A stretch of 64,000 nucleotides of DNA from Natronocella acetinitrilica (lineage in GTDB: Bacteria; Pseudomonadota; Gammaproteobacteria; Nitrococcales; Aquisalimonadaceae): the NCBI RefSeq assembly GCF_024170285.1, contig NZ_JALJXV010000002.1, positions 186,001 through 250,000 of the forward strand, given 5' to 3'. A program made the position numbers and the translations under genes. The notes beneath the pieces are model-generated. The model was not told the DNA's origin and ran no database searches. It saw nothing but the letters and a program-made list of their open reading frames with translations. Of this stretch, positions 18,852 to 26,763 are shown piece after piece (positions within the stretch are counted from its first letter, which is position 1; each line of letters starts with the position of its first letter).

Positions 18852-18917
18852 GGCTCCCCTCTCCGGGCCGGCGAAGTCGCGGCTGCGTCTTCACAGTGCA
18901 TTCAAGCTGTTATTCAA

Positions 18918-18959
18918 TTAGTAAAACACATAATCTCTAAATTCAAGTCGCTTGAATTT
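18918..18959 (-). promoter_or_regulatory. Promoter and palindromic operator of the catabolic operon
   Basis: On the minus strand, TTGAAT (18946-18941) and TACTAA (18923-18918) are 17 bases apart, a good sigma70 pair. The -35 lies inside a perfect palindrome, AAATTCAAG (18939-18947), TCG, CTTGAATTT (18951-18959). The surrounding 80 bases are AT-rich compared with the rest of the window. A further TTCAAG half-site starts at 18901. The divergent regulator gene at 19082 is the natural candidate to bind here; binding over the -35 would repress the operon. Confidence 0.65.
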
Positions 18960-19081
18960 GATTGCCTTGAACGGAAATGCGTGCAAAATAAGCGGGACTC
19001 ATGCTGACAGTGAGGCGCGGGAACCATGGCAGGGCAGCATGTCCAACCAATTCCGGTCACAGGAGACGAGGATCATCGACG

Positions 19082-19702
19082 GTGAGTAGCTCGACATCAT
19101 CTGCACGATTGACCGGCATGGACGACTCACCCAGTCCGCGTGAGGAACCGCGGATCGGCACGCGACTCAAGCACACCCGCCTGACCCGAGGACTCACTCT
19201 GAAAGATCTCGCCGACACAGTGGGCTGTTCGGTCAGCGCGCTATCGAAGATCGAGAACCGCAGGGCAAACCCGTCAATCACGATGCTGCACAAGATATGC
19301 GGCGCATTGGGTACCAACATGGCGACCCTTTTCGCCGATGGTGTGGATGACGCATCGGTCGTCACCCGTGGCAAGGACCGCCCGGTGATAACCACCGATC
19401 AGTTGCGGCGGGGCCATGGGATCCAGCTACAGCGGCTGGTGCCCTACGCGCCAGGCTATCTCCTGCAGGGTAATGTTCACATGATCGAGCCAGGCGGCTA
19501 CAGCAATGAGGGGTTGCAGCACGAGGGAGAGGAACTCGGCTATGTGGTCGAGGGCACGCTCGAACTCAATGTCGACGGCAAGACCTACATCGCCGAGGCG
19601 GGGGATTCATTTTTCTTCCGATCGGACAGCCCCCACAGCTACCGCAATCCGGGAGACACGGTCACTCGGGTCATCTGGGTGAATACGCCACCGACCTTCT
19701 GA
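19082..19702 (+). CDS. XRE-family regulator with C-terminal cupin domain
   Basis: About 206 residues. The N-terminal helix-turn-helix (RLKHTRLTRGLTLKDLADT, CSVSALSKIENRRANPS) is of the XRE/Cro type, and the C-terminal half (about 110-205) is a cupin_2 barrel (YSNEGLQHEGEELGYVVEG, GDSFFFRSDSPHSYRNPGD) that would sense a small ligand. This architecture is shared by PuuR and other repressors of catabolic operons. It is divergent to the nine-gene operon and the palindrome at 18939-18959 lies between. I chose GTG 19082 because GAGG precedes it by ten bases; ATG 19118 is the main alternative and leaves the helix-turn-helix intact. Confidence 0.88.
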   Translation: MSSSTSSARLTGMDDSPSPREEPRIGTRLKHTRLTRGLTLKDLADTVGCSVSALSKIENRRANPSITMLHKICGALGTNMATLFADGVDDASVVTRGKDRPVITTDQLRRGHGIQLQRLVPYAPGYLLQGNVHMIEPGGYSNEGLQHEGEELGYVVEGTLELNVDGKTYIAEAGDSFFFRSDSPHSYRNPGDTVTRVIWVNTPPTF

Positions 19703-19711
19703 CTCCCCGGT

Positions 19712-21004
19712 TCAAGGAGCTGCCTGGCTTGCGGTGAGCGCCTGATCGATATCCCAGAGGATGTCGTCCGCCGTCTCCAGCCCGATGGACAACCGAATCA
19801 TGTCCGGCCCCACCCCGGCGGCCACCAGTTGCTCGTCATTCAGCTGCCGGTGGGTGGTGGATGCGGGGTGGATGACCAGGGTGCGGGCGTCACCCACGTT
19901 GGCCAGGTGACTGAGGAACTGGCAGGCCTCGATGAAGCGCACCCCCGCCTCATGGCCGCCGCGAATGCCGAAGGTGAGAATTGCGCCGGCACCCCGGGGC
20001 AGGTAGCGCTGCGCAAGTTGGTGATAAGGGCTGCCGGGCAAGCCGGCATAACGCACCCAACTCACCAGCGGGTGATCCTCCAGGAACCGGGCCACTGCCA
20101 TGGTGTTGGCGCAATGCCGGTCCATCCGTACCGGTAGCGTCTCGACGCCCTGCAACAGCAGAAACGCGTTCAACGGCGACAGCGTTGCACCCAGGGTGCG
20201 CAACGTCTCCACCCGCGCCTTGGTGACAAAGGCGAAATCGCCGAATGTCTCGTAGAAACGCACGCCATGGTACCCGGCGGAGGGCTCCAGCATTTGCGGA
20301 AACCTGCCGTTGTCCCAGGGGAATCGCCCCGACTCGACAATCACGCCGCCCATGGTGGTACCGTGGCCGCCAAGAAACTTGGTGGCCGAGTGCACCACGA
20401 TGTCGGCTCCGTGATCCATGGGCCGGCACAGATACGGGCTCGCCAGGGTGTTGTCCACCACCAGGGGCAGGCCCGCCTCGTGGGCGATATCGGCGACCGC
20501 GCGAATATCCAGCACATTCCCCGCCGGGTTGCCGATGGTCTCCGCATAAAGGCACCGGGTGCGTTCGGTGATGGCACCACGAAAGTTGTCCGGATCGTCG
20601 GCGTCGACGAACACGGTATTGATACCCATCTTGCGGAAGGTCACATCGAACTGGCTGACGGTGCCGCCGTAGAGCGTTCTCGCTGCGACAATCTCGTCGC
20701 CCTGCTGACAGAGCGTCAGCAGGGCGGTCATCTGTGCCGCCATGCCGGAGGAGACGGCCAGGGCCGCCCGGCCACCCTCCAGCGCTGCCACGCGTTCCTC
20801 CAGAACAGCCACCGTAGGGTTGGTCATGCGACTGTAGATGTTGCCGAAGGTCTGCAGGTTGAACAGGCTGGCGGCATGGTCGGTGCTGTCAAACACGTAG
20901 GACGTGGTCTGGTAGATCGGCACCGCACGGCTGCCGGTCTCGGCGTCGGGAATCTGTCCGGCATGGAGACACAGGGTTTCGAAGCCGAATTGTCGGTCGG
21001 CCAT
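19712..21004 (-). CDS. O-acetylhomoserine aminocarboxypropyltransferase (MetY-like, Cys/Met PLP family)
   Basis: The 430-residue protein is a full-length gamma-replacing PLP enzyme: YQTTSYVFDSTDHAA and YSRMTNPTVAVLEERVA near the start, and the PLP lysine in VVHSATKFLGGHGT. The length and the FRKMGI / AETIGNPAGN segments fit O-acetylhomoserine sulfhydrylase (MetY), which makes homocysteine from O-acetylhomoserine and sulfide. ATG 21004 has GAGGTG upstream and removes three doubtful residues. It ends ten bases from the convergent XRE gene. It is the last gene of a four-gene leftward unit whose other members are not methionine genes, so a related PLP activity cannot be excluded. Confidence 0.85.
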   Translation of the reverse strand: MADRQFGFETLCLHAGQIPDAETGSRAVPIYQTTSYVFDSTDHAASLFNLQTFGNIYSRMTNPTVAVLEERVAALEGGRAALAVSSGMAAQMTALLTLCQQGDEIVAARTLYGGTVSQFDVTFRKMGINTVFVDADDPDNFRGAITERTRCLYAETIGNPAGNVLDIRAVADIAHEAGLPLVVDNTLASPYLCRPMDHGADIVVHSATKFLGGHGTTMGGVIVESGRFPWDNGRFPQMLEPSAGYHGVRFYETFGDFAFVTKARVETLRTLGATLSPLNAFLLLQGVETLPVRMDRHCANTMAVARFLEDHPLVSWVRYAGLPGSPYHQLAQRYLPRGAGAILTFGIRGGHEAGVRFIEACQFLSHLANVGDARTLVIHPASTTHRQLNDEQLVAAGVGPDMIRLSIGLETADDILWDIDQALTASQAAP

Positions 21005-21039
21005 CAGACACACACCTCGCTGTTCATTGGTTCACGACT

Positions 21040-21498
21040 TCAGACAGGCCGGCGGGCGGAGATCACCCCCGTGTTCACCCCCATCCAGCGTAGGCCGCCG
21101 AACAACCGCCCGTGCTCGATCTTCACGCAACGGTCCATGACGACGTCGAGCCCTGCTGCCCGGGCACGCTCGGCAGCTTCCTGGTTGATCACGCCGAGCT
21201 GCATCCAGACGGTTCGGGCGCCGATGGCGATGGCGCTGTCCACGATGGCGGGCAGTTCCTCGGCGCGGCGGAAGACGTCCACCATGTCCACCGGCTCGGG
21301 AATAGCTTCCAGACTCGGGTAGCAGGTCTCGCCCAGCACCTCGGTGTAGGCCGGATTCACGGGGATGATGCGATAACCGTGGTCCTGCATGTACTTGGCG
21401 GCGAAAAAGCTGGGGCGATACCAGTTGGCGGACAACCCCACCACGGCGATGGTTCTGGTGTCCCGCAAAAGGCGGCGAAGGGTGGCGATGTCAGCCAT
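21040..21498 (-). CDS. CoA-binding domain protein (YccU-like)
   Basis: This 152-residue protein is a single Rossmann-type CoA-binding domain: TIAVVGLSANWYRPSFFAA at the start, YRIIPVNPAYTEVLG, then TVWMQLGVINQEAAERARAAGL and the conserved MDRCVKIEH. The family resembles the CoA-binding half of succinyl-CoA synthetase but stands alone; its function is unknown. It begins two bases after the enoyl-CoA hydratase stop region in the same transcript, so a link to acyl-CoA chemistry is likely. No truncation is visible. Confidence 0.88.
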   Translation of the reverse strand: MADIATLRRLLRDTRTIAVVGLSANWYRPSFFAAKYMQDHGYRIIPVNPAYTEVLGETCYPSLEAIPEPVDMVDVFRRAEELPAIVDSAIAIGARTVWMQLGVINQEAAERARAAGLDVVMDRCVKIEHGRLFGGLRWMGVNTGVISARRPV

Positions 21499-21500
21499 GG

Positions 21501-22280
21501 TCAGCAGCCATCGAACCGGGGTGGCCGCTTCTCGAAAAACGCTGTCACCGCCTCACGGTGCTCGGCCGATGCCAGCCCCTCGATAAAGGCCAGCTTCTCC
21601 GCGTGGATCACCTTACGCAGCTCTGCTTGCTCAGCCTCCGACCGCAATAATCGACGTGTTGCCTTGAGCGCCAGAGGCGGCATGGCGGCGAGCTTCGCCG
21701 CTCGCTCGGTAGCGCGCTGATCCAGTTCGCCATCGCCGCAGGGCTCCGACACGATACCCAGTTGAACGGCCCGGTCGAGATCAAAGGGCTCTGCCGTCAG
21801 CAGCGCATGGGAGGCCAGCACCCGCCCGGCAATCCGGGGCAAGAGCCAGGAGGCGCCGAACTCCGGCACCACGCCAAGCCCGGCGAAGGGCATGCAGAAC
21901 TTCGCCGTACCACTGGCAAGCACCACATCGCAATGCAACAGCAGGGTCGTGCCGATGCCAACAGCAGCACCCCGCACGGCGGCAATCATGGGCTTGTCGA
22001 AGTCCGCCACCAGGTCGATGAGTTCCAGAACGGGTGGCTGGGCGCCGCGCTGCAGGAAGTCGCCCCAGGTGGCGAAGTCCTGCAGGTCGTTACCGGCGGT
22101 AAAGGCATCGCCCTCGCCGCCGAAGGCAAGCACCCTGACGCCGCTGTCGTCCCGCGCCTCACGCACGCCATCACAGATCGCCTCATACATGGGGCTGGTG
22201 AGGGCATTGCGTTTTTCCGGACGGTTGAAGCGAATCCAGAGAACCGCTCCCTCGCGCCGGATCAGGACGGCATCACTCAT
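21501..22280 (-). CDS. Enoyl-CoA hydratase/isomerase family protein
   Basis: The 259-residue product has crotonase-fold landmarks: WIRFNRPEKRNAL, the oxyanion-hole stretch AFGGEGDAFTAGNDL, and AVRGAAVGIGTTLLLHCDVV, with the C-terminal helical trimerisation part. Crotonases hydrate, isomerise or cleave acyl-CoA thioesters. The usual catalytic Glu positions cannot be assigned with confidence by eye. The ATG overlaps the aminotransferase stop (ATGA), so the pair is coupled. The ending PPRFDGC is usual for hydratases of amino-acid and aromatic acid breakdown. Confidence 0.87.
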   Translation of the reverse strand: MSDAVLIRREGAVLWIRFNRPEKRNALTSPMYEAICDGVREARDDSGVRVLAFGGEGDAFTAGNDLQDFATWGDFLQRGAQPPVLELIDLVADFDKPMIAAVRGAAVGIGTTLLLHCDVVLASGTAKFCMPFAGLGVVPEFGASWLLPRIAGRVLASHALLTAEPFDLDRAVQLGIVSEPCGDGELDQRATERAAKLAAMPPLALKATRRLLRSEAEQAELRKVIHAEKLAFIEGLASAEHREAVTAFFEKRPPRFDGC

Positions 22281-23491
22281 TCGAAAGTCTGCTTGTCCAG
22301 CCAGGGCATGATCCGCTCGAAGGCTTCCTCGATCTTGTCCATGGAGGTGCTGTAGCTGATGCGGAAGGAGTTCAGACAGCTCTCGCCAAAGGCATCCCCG
22401 GGAACCGTGCAGACCCCGGTCTCACGCAGCATCCGCATGCAGACCTTGGAGGCGTCGGTGCGTGCCGGCAGACTCGGGAACATGTAGAAGGCGCCCTGGG
22501 GCCAGTAGCCGGTAAGGTTGGGCGTGTCTCCCACAAGCTGTACCAGTCGATCCCGGCGGGCCGCATATTCCTTGACCATGTCATCGACGCAATCCATGGG
22601 GCCACGCAGGGCCGCCACGCCGGCCCATTGGGCAGGCGTGTTTGCCACGGTGGTGGTGAACATGTGATAGCGGCGCAGCTTGCGAATCGCGCCCTGACTG
22701 GAAATGAGCCAGCCGATGCGCAGCCCGGCCATGCTGAAGGTCTTGGAGAAGCTGGACACCATCATGACGTTGTCGAGGTCCGGCGCATAGCGCAGCACGC
22801 TGGGGAATTCGATATCATCCAACAGCAGGTGATCGTAGACCTCGTCGCTGTAGACGTAGATGCCGCGGTAGGCGGCCTCCTCCAGGATGGTCTCGATGGT
22901 CTCTCGCGGATAGACGGTACCCGTGGGGTTGCTGGGCGAGTTCAGCACGATACCGTAGGTGCGCATCCCCATGGCGTCGATGACTTCCTGGGGATCGAGC
23001 TGATGGCCGTTCTCGGCGCGGGTCGGAATGTATTTCACTTCACCGCCGTTCATGCGGATCAGCGGTGCATAGAGCAGGAAGGTGGGGTCGGTCACCAGAA
23101 ACTGCCGACCGGGTGCCGAGGTGGCGGTCAGTGCCAGATACATGGCCTCGGTGGCGCCGGTGGTCACCAGGATGTTCTCCGGGGTCAGTGTGCGGTTGTA
23201 GCGCTTGCCGTAGTACTCGGCCAGGGCATCCAGCAGCTCCGGCAGTCCGGCATCCATGGTGTAGCCGGTCTGACCCTGTTCCAGGGCGTCGATGTGAGCA
23301 TCGATGATATGCCGCGGCGTCGGGAAATTCGGCTGACCGATGGACAGGTGAATCACGTCATCCATCTTCGACGCCACGTCCACCATGCGCCGAATACCCG
23401 ACACCGGGATTGCCCGCAGGTAAGGGCTCCAGGTGGAATCCCGCGTGTCATCGAGTTCAGTGAGATCGGTATCAACCGGATTGACTGCCAT
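22277..23491 (-). CDS. PLP-dependent aminotransferase, class I/II (AspC-like)
   Basis: The 404-residue enzyme has the fold-type I features: NSPSNPTGTVYPRE for substrate carboxylate binding, YSDEVYDHLL with the Asp/Tyr contacting PLP, and the Schiff-base Lys in SSFSKTFSMAGLRIGW. It transfers an amino group to a 2-oxo acid; the amino donor is undetermined. ATG 23491 has GGAG six bases upstream; the upstream TTG at 23503 is the start of that ribosome site. It is the first gene of the unit aminotransferase, enoyl-CoA hydratase, CoA-binding protein, MetY-like enzyme. Confidence 0.9.
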   Translation of the reverse strand: MAVNPVDTDLTELDDTRDSTWSPYLRAIPVSGIRRMVDVASKMDDVIHLSIGQPNFPTPRHIIDAHIDALEQGQTGYTMDAGLPELLDALAEYYGKRYNRTLTPENILVTTGATEAMYLALTATSAPGRQFLVTDPTFLLYAPLIRMNGGEVKYIPTRAENGHQLDPQEVIDAMGMRTYGIVLNSPSNPTGTVYPRETIETILEEAAYRGIYVYSDEVYDHLLLDDIEFPSVLRYAPDLDNVMMVSSFSKTFSMAGLRIGWLISSQGAIRKLRRYHMFTTTVANTPAQWAGVAALRGPMDCVDDMVKEYAARRDRLVQLVGDTPNLTGYWPQGAFYMFPSLPARTDASKVCMRMLRETGVCTVPGDAFGESCLNSFRISYSTSMDKIEEAFERIMPWLDKQTFE

Positions 23492-23648
23492 GCCTTGCTC
23501 CAAACGACCGAGTGTTTGCGTTACGGCCCTTCAGCGGGGCCTTTCCGGAGGACTATGGGCCGCGCCGCCAGCCCCGGTCAAGACTTATGCGCTCTACGCC
23601 TCATGCCCGGCAACACCGCGCCGTCCGTGTGATTTGCGGCAAGTCCGG

Positions 23649-23677
23649 TTGACGGGGTCGAGCGCCGTGTTTAACGT
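23649..23677 (+). promoter_or_regulatory. Candidate sigma70 promoter for the semialdehyde dehydrogenase gene
   Basis: TTGACG (23649-23654) and TAACGT (23672-23677) are 17 bases apart in the divergent spacer between the aminotransferase and the dehydrogenase genes. The -35 is good (five of six) and the -10 weak (three of six). Nothing else stands out in the 253-base spacer. Confidence 0.35.
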
Positions 23678-23744
23678 CCGGGAACTTACATTCTCCGGAG
23701 CCGGTGATCCATGACATCAACCGGCTTCATTCACGGGGGTCAGC

Positions 23745-25196
23745 ATGATCGATTCACCTCTACTCCAGCACGTTCAGGGTTATATCAACGGCCAGTGGGT
23801 CGACGCCGACAGCGGCAAGCGCGTGGCAGTCACCAATCCGGCAACCGGCGAACTGCTGCACGAGATCCCCAACATGGGTGCAGCGGAAACGGAACGCGCC
23901 ATTGCCGCTGCCCGCGGAGCGCTGGCAAAACCCGCAAGCCTGGATCAGCGCCGACAGTGGCTGGAGGCCATTGCCGCCGCCCTCACCGAACACCGGGACG
24001 AAATCGGCCGCATTCTGACGCTGGAACATGGCAAGCCGTTGGCCGAGGGCAAGGGCGAAGTCGACTACGCGGCAGGCTTTTTCGCCTATTGCGCCAAGCA
24101 CGTGCACGAACTTGCGCCGCGCAAGCTCGACGAACAGCCACGGGGTTGCTCGTGGACAGTGCACTACCGCCCCGCCGGCGTGGTCGGGCTGATCACGCCC
24201 TGGAACTTCCCTGCCGGCATGATCGCGAAGAAGCTGTCCGCCGCTATTGCCGCTGACTGCCCATCGGTGATCAAGCCGTCTTCCAAGACGCCGCTGACCA
24301 TGATCGCTCTGTTCACACTGCTGCACGATGTGGTCAAGCTGCCCGCGGGCAAGGTCAACCTGGTAATGGGCAGCGCCGGCCCCATCGGTGACACGCTCTG
24401 CGCCCACCCGGATGTGCGCGTGGTGAGCTTCACGGGTTCCACCGAGGTGGGCCGCGAACTCATCAAGAAGTGCGCACCCGAGGTGAAAAAACTCACCCTG
24501 GAGCTGGGTGGCAACGCACCCTATATCATCTTCGATGACGCCGACCTGGACGCAGCAGCAGATAACCTCATCGCCAACAAATTCCGTGGCGGCGGCCAGA
24601 CCTGTGTTTGCGCCAACCGCATTCTGGTGCAGTCCGGAGCGGCGGACGCATTCGCCAGTCGGCTGCAGGAACGTGTGTCGAAGATGACTGTGGGAGACGG
24701 CATGGCCGAAGGGACTGACATCGGCCCACTGATCGATCGCAACGGTTTCGACAAGGTGCGCCGTCATGTGCAGGACGCCGTCGACAAGGGCGCGGAAATC
24801 GTCGCCGGAGAGTTGCCGAAAGCCATTGATCAGGACTGGGGCGGCTTCTTCCCGCCCACCATCCTGAAAGGGGCCACGCCGGAGATGGCCTGCTGGCGGG
24901 AAGAGACCTTCGGGCCGCTGGTACCGCTGGTGGAGTTCGCCGACGAGGCGCAAGCCATCGAACTGGCCAACGCCACGGAGTTCGGGCTGGCCAGTTACCT
25001 GTTCACCCGTGACGATGCCCGGGCAGATCGCGTGATTGCGCAATTGGAGTTCGCCCATGTCGGGCATAACACCGGCACCGGCCCCACGCCGGAGGCGCCC
25101 TTCGGCGGCATGAAACAGTCCGGCTATGGCCGTGAAGGCGGTCTGGAAGGACTGTTCGAGTTCATCGAGCCCCAGACCGTGCCAAGGGGCGCCTGA
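23745..25196 (+). CDS. gabD: NAD(P)-dependent succinate-semialdehyde dehydrogenase (GabD-like)
   Basis: The 483-residue enzyme has TPWNFPAGMIAKK, the catalytic Glu253 in LELGGNAPYI and nucleophile Cys287 in GGQTCVCANR. The adjacent Cys289 is the second cysteine of the CxC pair conserved in GabD enzymes. It oxidises succinate semialdehyde (or a close analogue) to succinate. Length is normal, and the C-terminal FGGMKQSGYGREGG is typical of the class. It is followed 20 bases later by a D-2-hydroxyacid dehydrogenase gene on the same strand. A 4-aminobutyrate-type aminotransferase is encoded far away at 35314, so a GABA route would be split. Confidence 0.9.
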   Translation: MIDSPLLQHVQGYINGQWVDADSGKRVAVTNPATGELLHEIPNMGAAETERAIAAARGALAKPASLDQRRQWLEAIAAALTEHRDEIGRILTLEHGKPLAEGKGEVDYAAGFFAYCAKHVHELAPRKLDEQPRGCSWTVHYRPAGVVGLITPWNFPAGMIAKKLSAAIAADCPSVIKPSSKTPLTMIALFTLLHDVVKLPAGKVNLVMGSAGPIGDTLCAHPDVRVVSFTGSTEVGRELIKKCAPEVKKLTLELGGNAPYIIFDDADLDAAADNLIANKFRGGGQTCVCANRILVQSGAADAFASRLQERVSKMTVGDGMAEGTDIGPLIDRNGFDKVRRHVQDAVDKGAEIVAGELPKAIDQDWGGFFPPTILKGATPEMACWREETFGPLVPLVEFADEAQAIELANATEFGLASYLFTRDDARADRVIAQLEFAHVGHNTGTGPTPEAPFGGMKQSGYGREGGLEGLFEFIEPQTVPRGA

Positions 25197-25216
25197 TCGC
25201 CGCCGGAGTGACCAAC

Positions 25217-26218
25217 ATGCGCATACGCTTCTACAGCGCCCAGAAGTATGACGAGCAGTTCTTCACTGCCGCGAATGCGGCGTTCGGCTTTGAGCTCCAC
25301 TTCAGTGAAGCCAAGCTCGACGCCGACACGGCCAGGCTCGCCAGTGGCGTCGATGCGGTCTGCGCCTTCGTCAACGACAACCTGGACCACGACTGCCTGG
25401 CGGCACTGAAAGAGGCCGGGGTGCAGGTCATCGCCATGCGCTGTGCCGGCTTCAACAACGTAGACCTGAACGCGGCCCGGGAACTGGGGCTCGCCGTTGT
25501 CCGTGTGCCGGCCTACTCGCCGGAGGCTGTCGCCGAGCACACCATGGCGCTGGCACTGACGCTCAACCGCAATACCCATCGTGCCTTCAACCGGGTTCGG
25601 GAAGGCAACTTCAATCTCAACGGGCTGCTGGGCTTCAACCTGCATGGACGCACGGCGGGGCTGGTGGGCACCGGGCGGATCGGCGTTGCCACCGCCAGGG
25701 TGATGTCGGGCTTCGGGCTGCGCCTGATCGGCTATGACGTCTTCGAGAACCCGGATTTCGTGGCGCTGGGTGGCGAATATGTGAGCCTGGATGAACTTTA
25801 TGGTCAGGCGGACCTGATCAGCCTGCACTGCCCGCTCACCGAGGACAATCACCACATGATCAGCCACGACGCCCTGTCGAAGATGCGTGACGGCGTCATG
25901 CTGGTGAACACGAGCCGCGGCGGGCTGGTGGATACCCAGGCCGTCATCGAGGCGCTGAAATCGGGGCGTGTGGGGTATCTGGCGCTGGACGTCTACGAAC
26001 AGGAAGGGCCGGTCTTCTTTCGCGACCTATCGGACGAAATCCTCACCGACGACATGCTCTCGCGCCTGCTGACCTTCCCCAATGTCCTGATCACGGGCCA
26101 TCAGGGCTTCTTCACGGAAGAGGCCATGGCGCAGATTTCAGAGGTCACGCTGACCAACCTCGAGCAACTCCGCACCGGCAAGGAATGCCCCAACGAACTG
26201 ACAGCCCAATTGGATTGA
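25217..26218 (+). CDS. D-2-hydroxyacid dehydrogenase (D-lactate dehydrogenase-like)
   Basis: The product is 333 residues with the NAD-binding signature GRTAGLVGTGRIGVATARV and the catalytic region LVNTSRGGLVDTQAVIEAL and ITGHQGFFTEEAM (the active-site His). The MRIRFYSAQKYDEQFF start and FFRDLS segment fit the fermentative LdhA subgroup, which reduces pyruvate to D-lactate; other 2-oxo acids are possible. ATG 25217 follows CCGGAG by eight bases; a GTG at 25208 lies on top of that site. It is probably co-transcribed with the upstream dehydrogenase. Confidence 0.88.
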   Translation: MRIRFYSAQKYDEQFFTAANAAFGFELHFSEAKLDADTARLASGVDAVCAFVNDNLDHDCLAALKEAGVQVIAMRCAGFNNVDLNAARELGLAVVRVPAYSPEAVAEHTMALALTLNRNTHRAFNRVREGNFNLNGLLGFNLHGRTAGLVGTGRIGVATARVMSGFGLRLIGYDVFENPDFVALGGEYVSLDELYGQADLISLHCPLTEDNHHMISHDALSKMRDGVMLVNTSRGGLVDTQAVIEALKSGRVGYLALDVYEQEGPVFFRDLSDEILTDDMLSRLLTFPNVLITGHQGFFTEEAMAQISEVTLTNLEQLRTGKECPNELTAQLD

Positions 26219-26223
26219 GCCGA

Positions 26224-26724
26224 TCAGTGACCGTGGCCATGACCGTCGCGGTCATGGTCATGATGGTGCTCACCGGCCTCACCGTCAGGTCCATGACGGG
26301 AGACTTCGGCCATCACCGTCATTCGCTCGCCGTCGGCAAATACCAGTTCAAGTTGAATATCGTCCCCCGCCCGAGGGGCTTCGCCGGTGCGTCGCATCAA
26401 CATGAGATGGTAGCCACCCGGCTGCAGTATGGCCTCCCCACCCGGAGGGATGACGATGGCGTCGCGGTGCTCCATGCGGGCAACGCCGTCCCTCTCAATG
26501 GATTCGTGAATCTCCACACGGCTGAAACCCGAAGTCTCGGCGGCAACGAGGCGCCGCTCCTGTTCGCCAGTGTTGACCAACCGCATGTAGGCCGCGGAAT
26601 GCTCGGAAACGGGGGGTACTTCCCGCACCCAGGCAGATTCCACCAGCACCTCTGCCTGGACCCCGGCCACCGAGAGACCCAACAGACCAATCAGCAACAT
26701 CCTGCGCAGCACTGCGCTCATCAT
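26224..26724 (-). CDS. Periplasmic copper chaperone PCu(A)C
   Basis: The 166-residue protein has a signal peptide (LLIGLLGLSVAGVQA) and a PCu(A)C (DUF461) beta-barrel. The copper(I) ligands fit the H-x(n)-M-x(n)-H-x-M pattern: VEIHESIERDGVARM, then PGGYHLMLM. The last 18 residues are an extra His/Asp-rich tail (HHHDHDRDGHGHGH), which could bind metal. Such chaperones deliver copper to cytochrome oxidase with Sco partners; none is visible here. It ends six bases from ldhA-like. Its His-tail coding region is self-complementary (CATGACCG at 26238-26245 with 26249-26256), which could act as a hairpin between the convergent genes. Confidence 0.88.
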   Translation of the reverse strand: MMSAVLRRMLLIGLLGLSVAGVQAEVLVESAWVREVPPVSEHSAAYMRLVNTGEQERRLVAAETSGFSRVEIHESIERDGVARMEHRDAIVIPPGGEAILQPGGYHLMLMRRTGEAPRAGDDIQLELVFADGERMTVMAEVSRHGPDGEAGEHHHDHDRDGHGHGH

Positions 26725-26763
26725 CTGAACTCCTCGACCTTGCGGACAACCACCGGCGCGGAA

